Source: an uncultured Clostridia bacterium (lineage in GTDB: Bacteria > Bacillota > Clostridia > Oscillospirales > Acutalibacteraceae). Taken from it: a DNA stretch of 7,938 nt. The position numbers were made by a program, and so were the translations under genes. The stretch covers positions 1 through 7,938 of the forward strand of contig CALWMQ010000232.1 in NCBI GenBank assembly GCA_944382025.1, written 5' to 3'. The notes beneath the pieces were generated by a model. It was given only the letters and a program-made list of their open reading frames with translations. It ran no database searches and was not told the DNA's origin. Below, one piece after another: positions 5,298 to 7,938 of this stretch (the stretch's first letter is position 1; each line of letters starts with the position of its first letter).

Positions 5298-6569
5298 TTA
5301 CAGCCGTTCTCCTCTGGCCAGGCGCGCCTCGGCATCCGCCACAAACTGGCGGGCATACCGAGGGGAACGGGCCCCCCGCTCCAGAGCCCAGCGCTCCGCG
5401 GCGGCCAGCAATTCCTGGCGGTCAACCCGCAGTTTCCGATCAGCGGCGATCTGCTCCACAATTTCTAAGAACCGCTGCTTATCGGGCATCAGGAAGGTTA
5501 GGCTGATACCGAACCGGTCAGACAAGGATACCGACTCCTGGACAGTATCGGCGGAATGGAGATCATCTCCGTTCCGGTCCTGGAAGCTCTCCCGCAACAG
5601 ATGCCGCCGGTTGGAAGTAGCGTAGATAATCACGTTCCGGGGCCGGGAGGCCAGCCCGCCTTCCAGTACCGCCTTCAGGGCGGCGAAATTGTCATCATCC
5701 CCGGCAAAGGACAGGTCATCAATAAACACAATAAATTTCATCGGCACGCCGGACAGATAACCGGTCAGATCCGGAAGCTGGCGGAGGAATTCCTTGGGCA
5801 TCTCGATCATCCGCAGGCCTTCCCCGGCGTATTCATTGAGCAGGGCCTTGACGGTACTGGATTTTCCTGTGCCCCTGTCGCCGTACAGCAGCATATTATT
5901 GGCTTCAAAGCCGTTCAAAAAGGCCAGGGTATTATCCACGGCGATCTGCCGCTGATATTCATATCCTTTCAGGTTGCTCAGGCGGATGGGGTCGGGATGC
6001 TCCACGGGCAACAGTTCCCCATCCCTCCACAGGAAGGCACGGTGACGGGCAAAGCGTCCGCAGCCATGGGCTTGGTGATACGCCGCCAGGGCTTCCAGTC
6101 TCTCTCCCCAGGACTGGTCCATAGGGGCATCGGCAGGCTCGCTGCCCCATTCCGGGAGCAGCGCCTCCAAAGGCAGCGTAACTCCCGCCAGCAGTTCCCC
6201 GGGACGCACCAACGCGCAGCGGTACAGCACCTGCAGATCCCGGAGCGCCGCGCTCCGCAGGCGTTCCGGCACCGGTTTGCCGGCCGACAGCAGGGAAGAA
6301 AATGGATTATCATCCTCCAGCACCTCCGCCGCCAGTGCCGCCGGCAGGCTGTCCAGCCGGCCTTTAGCCGCCAGGGTAGCGCAGAGGTTACCCCAGCCTT
6401 CGCACAAACGGGATGCGGCTTTGGGACAGTCCTCCCACTCGGCCGCCGCTTCCAATAGGACGGTCAGGGCAGCAGTTACAGGGCGGGTAAGAACATGGCG
6501 ATAGACCGACAGGGATTTCAGCTCCAGCCACAGGCTGCAGGCAGGTACAGAGGATCGACAGGACATCAT
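5298..6569 (-). CDS. DUF815 family AAA+ ATPase
   Basis: A roughly 423-residue P-loop ATPase of the DUF815 family, whose cellular role is not established. Numbered from the ATG at 6569: an N-terminal helical domain (about 10-190, with the family-like LKSLSVYRHVL start); a bridging segment LKGYEYQRQIAVDNTLAFLNG; Walker A GDRGTGKS (about 230-237); Walker B FIVFIDDL (about 279-286); a sensor-1-like YATSNRRHLL (about 316-325); and an arginine-finger-like SLSDRFG (about 348-354). The C-terminal lid ends RSPRYARQF...ARLARGERL. Start choice: ATG 6569 has GGAG 6 bases upstream, whereas the earlier in-frame ATG at 6581 has no ribosome binding site. It is driven by the promoter at 6745-6773, which leaves a long leader of about 170 nt. 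It is divergent from the SLOG gene. Confidence 0.93.
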   Translation of the reverse strand: MMSCRSSVPACSLWLELKSLSVYRHVLTRPVTAALTVLLEAAAEWEDCPKAASRLCEGWGNLCATLAAKGRLDSLPAALAAEVLEDDNPFSSLLSAGKPVPERLRSAALRDLQVLYRCALVRPGELLAGVTLPLEALLPEWGSEPADAPMDQSWGERLEALAAYHQAHGCGRFARHRAFLWRDGELLPVEHPDPIRLSNLKGYEYQRQIAVDNTLAFLNGFEANNMLLYGDRGTGKSSTVKALLNEYAGEGLRMIEMPKEFLRQLPDLTGYLSGVPMKFIVFIDDLSFAGDDDNFAALKAVLEGGLASRPRNVIIYATSNRRHLLRESFQDRNGDDLHSADTVQESVSLSDRFGISLTFLMPDKQRFLEIVEQIAADRKLRVDRQELLAAAERWALERGARSPRYARQFVADAEARLARGERL

Positions 6570-6744
6570 TGAGGACTCCATTTCTATACAAGGGTTTTGT
6601 CATCAGCGGGAGGGTTTCAGTGGGCAATGCCTTTTCAATCCGACGGTATGCCGGGCCACCAGAGCGGTTATTCCAGCCCAACATCTATCCTTCCGCTTGT
6701 TCACACGGCCGGGAAAGCCTTTTCAAGCCCCTCCCGACAGTTGC

Positions 6745-6773
6745 ATTGTACCCCCAACCCGGCATGATGTCAA
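6745..6773 (-). promoter_or_regulatory. Sigma-A promoter of the DUF815 gene
   Basis: On the minus strand TTGACA (6768-6773), a 17-base spacer and TACAAT (6745-6750) give a near-consensus promoter. Transcription would begin near 6738, leaving about 170 nt before the ATPase start. Its -35 is only 7 bases from the -35 of the divergent SLOG promoter, so one protein could control both. Confidence 0.82.
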
Positions 6774-6780
6774 CGGGCTC

Positions 6781-6809
6781 TTGGCAATTGGCTCCGGCAC
6801 CGATATACT
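6781..6809 (+). promoter_or_regulatory. Sigma-A promoter of the SLOG-family gene
   Basis: TTGGCA (6781-6786), 17 bases, then TATACT (6804-6809); each hexamer matches 5 of 6 consensus bases. Transcription would start near 6816, immediately before the ribosome binding site GGGAGG (6821-6826), so the leader is very short. Confidence 0.82.
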
Positions 6810-6833
6810 ACCATTAAAAAGGGAGGGAACGGT

Positions 6834-7346
6834 ATGGACTGGACAACAATCCGGCGGGAAACCGCCTGCTGCTTCACCGGCCATCGGCCGAATAAGCTTC
6901 CCGGAGGCTACGTCATGGATGAAACAGCATTGGCGCCGCTGCGCCGGCGGTTACGCCGGGCTGTATGGGAGGCGGTGGACGCCGGTTACCGGGATTTTCT
7001 CTGCGGCATGGCCCTGGGGGTGGATACAATGGCTGCACAAGAGGTATTGGCCTTGCGGGAAATCCGGCCGGAACTGCGGCTTATCGCCGTCATCCCCTGC
7101 CCCGGACAGGCCAGACGGTGGAGACCGGAGGATCAGTACCGGTATCGGGAACTTCTGAATCGGGCTGATGGCTGTTATACCGCCGGCCCTTCCTATACGC
7201 CTTATGCCATGGGTGCCCGGAACCTGTGGATGGTGGAACATGCTTCCCGTCTTATTGCCGTTACCGATGGGTCCCCCGGAGGTACCGCCAATACTATCCG
7301 ACTGGCGGAAGACCACGGGCTCACCATCATACATATCCCTGTGTAA
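6834..7346 (+). CDS. SLOG-family protein, YpsA/DUF1273 type
   Basis: A 170-residue cytoplasmic Rossmann-like protein of the SLOG superfamily, whose members are thought to bind nucleotides or nucleotide-derived ligands; YpsA of Bacillus is the named relative. Diagnostic stretches are CCFTGHRPNKLPGGY (12-26) near the N-terminus, FLCGMALGVDTMAAQEVL (55-72), the central AVIPCPGQARRW (85-96) and the glycine-rich DGSPGGTANTIRLAE (145-159). The length fits the family. The start is ATG 6834, 7 bases after GGGAGG, with a strong promoter directly upstream. No convincing terminator was found after the TAA at 7344-7346. It is divergent from the DUF815 ATPase gene; a functional link is only suggested by the shared control region. 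Confidence 0.92.
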   Translation: MDWTTIRRETACCFTGHRPNKLPGGYVMDETALAPLRRRLRRAVWEAVDAGYRDFLCGMALGVDTMAAQEVLALREIRPELRLIAVIPCPGQARRWRPEDQYRYRELLNRADGCYTAGPSYTPYAMGARNLWMVEHASRLIAVTDGSPGGTANTIRLAEDHGLTIIHIPV

Positions 7347-7494
7347 GTCCCGGTTCGATACCGCCGCTCCGCATTCTTAGGCGCCTTTAGTCTTCCCTCT
7401 GATGTTCCCGCATTCCCCTATAGCCCCGGAACTGATTGTGGTTTTCTATCATCCTCGCCGCTGTCACTTTTTCGCTTTAGCGCCTAAAAATGTC

Positions 7495-7524
7495 TTGACT
7501 TTTATTCTTTCCAGGGTGTATAAT
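7495..7524 (+). promoter_or_regulatory. Sigma-A promoter of the acetolactate synthase gene
   Basis: TTGACT (7495-7500), an 18-base spacer, then a perfect TATAAT (7519-7524). Transcription would begin near 7531, giving a leader of about 49 nt with only a small CCGTC/GACGG hairpin (7536-7550). There is no room for a T-box or a long leader-peptide attenuator. Confidence 0.85.
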
Positions 7525-7579
7525 AACGCCAATCACCGTCAGCAGGACGGCACAGGAGCAGTAAAGGAGATGGACCATC

Positions 7580-7938
7580 ATGACCGGGGCTGAGGCTATG
7601 GTAAATTGTCTGGAAGCGGAGGGCGTCCGGGTCGCTTTCGGTTATCCCGGTGCGGCCATCTGCCCGTTTTATGACGCCCTGGTAAGCAGCGGTATCCATC
7701 ATGTTCTGGTTCGTACAGAGCAAAACGCGGCCCATGCCGCCAGCGGCTACGCCCGTATTTCCGGACGTCCCGGCGTATGCATAGCTACCTCCGGACCTGG
7801 CGCTACCAACCTGCTCACCGGTATCGCCTCCGCCTATATGGACTCCATTGGCCTAGTGGTCATCACCGGACAGGTCCGCAGCGATATGCTGGGCCGGGAT
7901 GTCTTCCAGGAGGCGGATATCACCGGTGCCGCGGAGCC
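7580..7938 (+). CDS. ilvB: Acetolactate synthase large subunit, N-terminal part (runs off the window)
   Basis: A thiamine-diphosphate enzyme that condenses pyruvate (with pyruvate or 2-oxobutyrate) in the first shared step of branched-chain amino acid synthesis. Only the first 119 residues are present. They contain the ThDP pyrimidine-binding domain: VAFGYPGAAICPFYDAL (18-34), the catalytic Glu47 in VRTEQNAAHAASGYAR, and SGPGATNLLTGIASAYMDSIGLVVITGQV (71-99). The usual RHEQGA around the catalytic Glu reads RTEQNA here, and GYPGG reads GYPGA. The start is ATG 7580, 10 bases after AAAGGAG. An ATG at 7570 is out of frame and ends after 7 codons. A related ThDP enzyme with another substrate cannot be excluded from this fragment. 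Confidence 0.88.
   Translation, partial: MTGAEAMVNCLEAEGVRVAFGYPGAAICPFYDALVSSGIHHVLVRTEQNAAHAASGYARISGRPGVCIATSGPGATNLLTGIASAYMDSIGLVVITGQVRSDMLGRDVFQEADITGAAE

Noticed and set aside
7377..7487. Inverted repeat TTAGGCGC (7377-7384) / GCGCCTAA (7480-7487) between the SLOG and ilvB genes
   Set aside because: The 8-bp arms are 95 bases apart with no T-tract or other support; chance occurrence is likely.
7402..7593. A 63-codon frame before ilvB
   Set aside because: It spans the ilvB promoter and ribosome binding site and has no own signals.

Overview
The window looks like a chromosomal segment from a Gram-positive, moderately GC-rich Clostridia member, probably Oscillospiraceae/Ruminococcaceae-like. 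This rests on strong AAAGGAGG-type ribosome binding sites, sigma-A promoters of the TTGACA-17-TATAAT type, compact intrinsic terminators, the homodimeric (alpha2) glycyl-tRNA synthetase, a DUF815 AAA+ ATPase and a YpsA/SLOG protein. The taxonomic placement is inference. No tRNA, rRNA, CRISPR, insertion sequence or prophage gene was seen.

Layout. (1) Positions 1-396 hold no protein gene. A near-consensus promoter (71-99), overlapped by a dyad, starts a short structured RNA that ends in a strong terminator (188-220). The RNA can form an 8-9 bp closing stem plus an inner hairpin, and also an alternative helix that would disrupt the terminator, so it resembles a transcription-attenuation leader (riboswitch-like). 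The first gene downstream is a lipoprotein with a SurA/PrsA-like N-domain (397-1110). (2) A bidirectional terminator separates this from the convergent glycyl-tRNA synthetase gene (1239-2621, minus), which has its own clear promoter and no T-box. (3) Next, on the minus strand, is an ECF-type sigma factor (start 4120) whose reading frame runs without a stop into a zinc-finger anti-sigma-like domain. That domain also has its own strong internal ribosome binding site (start 3583), and its C-terminal part continues in another frame down to 2829. The anti-sigma gene is therefore frameshifted as written. (4) Two small minus-strand genes form an operon: a zinc-ribbon membrane protein (4573-5154) followed by a 106-aa protein of unknown function (4229-4549), ended by a palindromic terminator. 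(5) A DUF815 AAA+ ATPase (5298 to about 6569, minus) and a SLOG/YpsA-family protein (6834-7346, plus) are transcribed divergently from back-to-back sigma-A promoters only a few bases apart. (6) The window ends inside an acetolactate synthase large-subunit gene (7580 onward, plus) with a TTGACT-18-TATAAT promoter.

How the parts relate. Most neighbours are separate transcription units (housekeeping translation, branched-chain amino acid synthesis, an ATPase) rather than one pathway. The regulatory features are the most notable content: the possible switch upstream of the lipoprotein gene, and the sigma/anti-sigma unit with its in-frame junction, internal start, frameshift and possible self-promoter.
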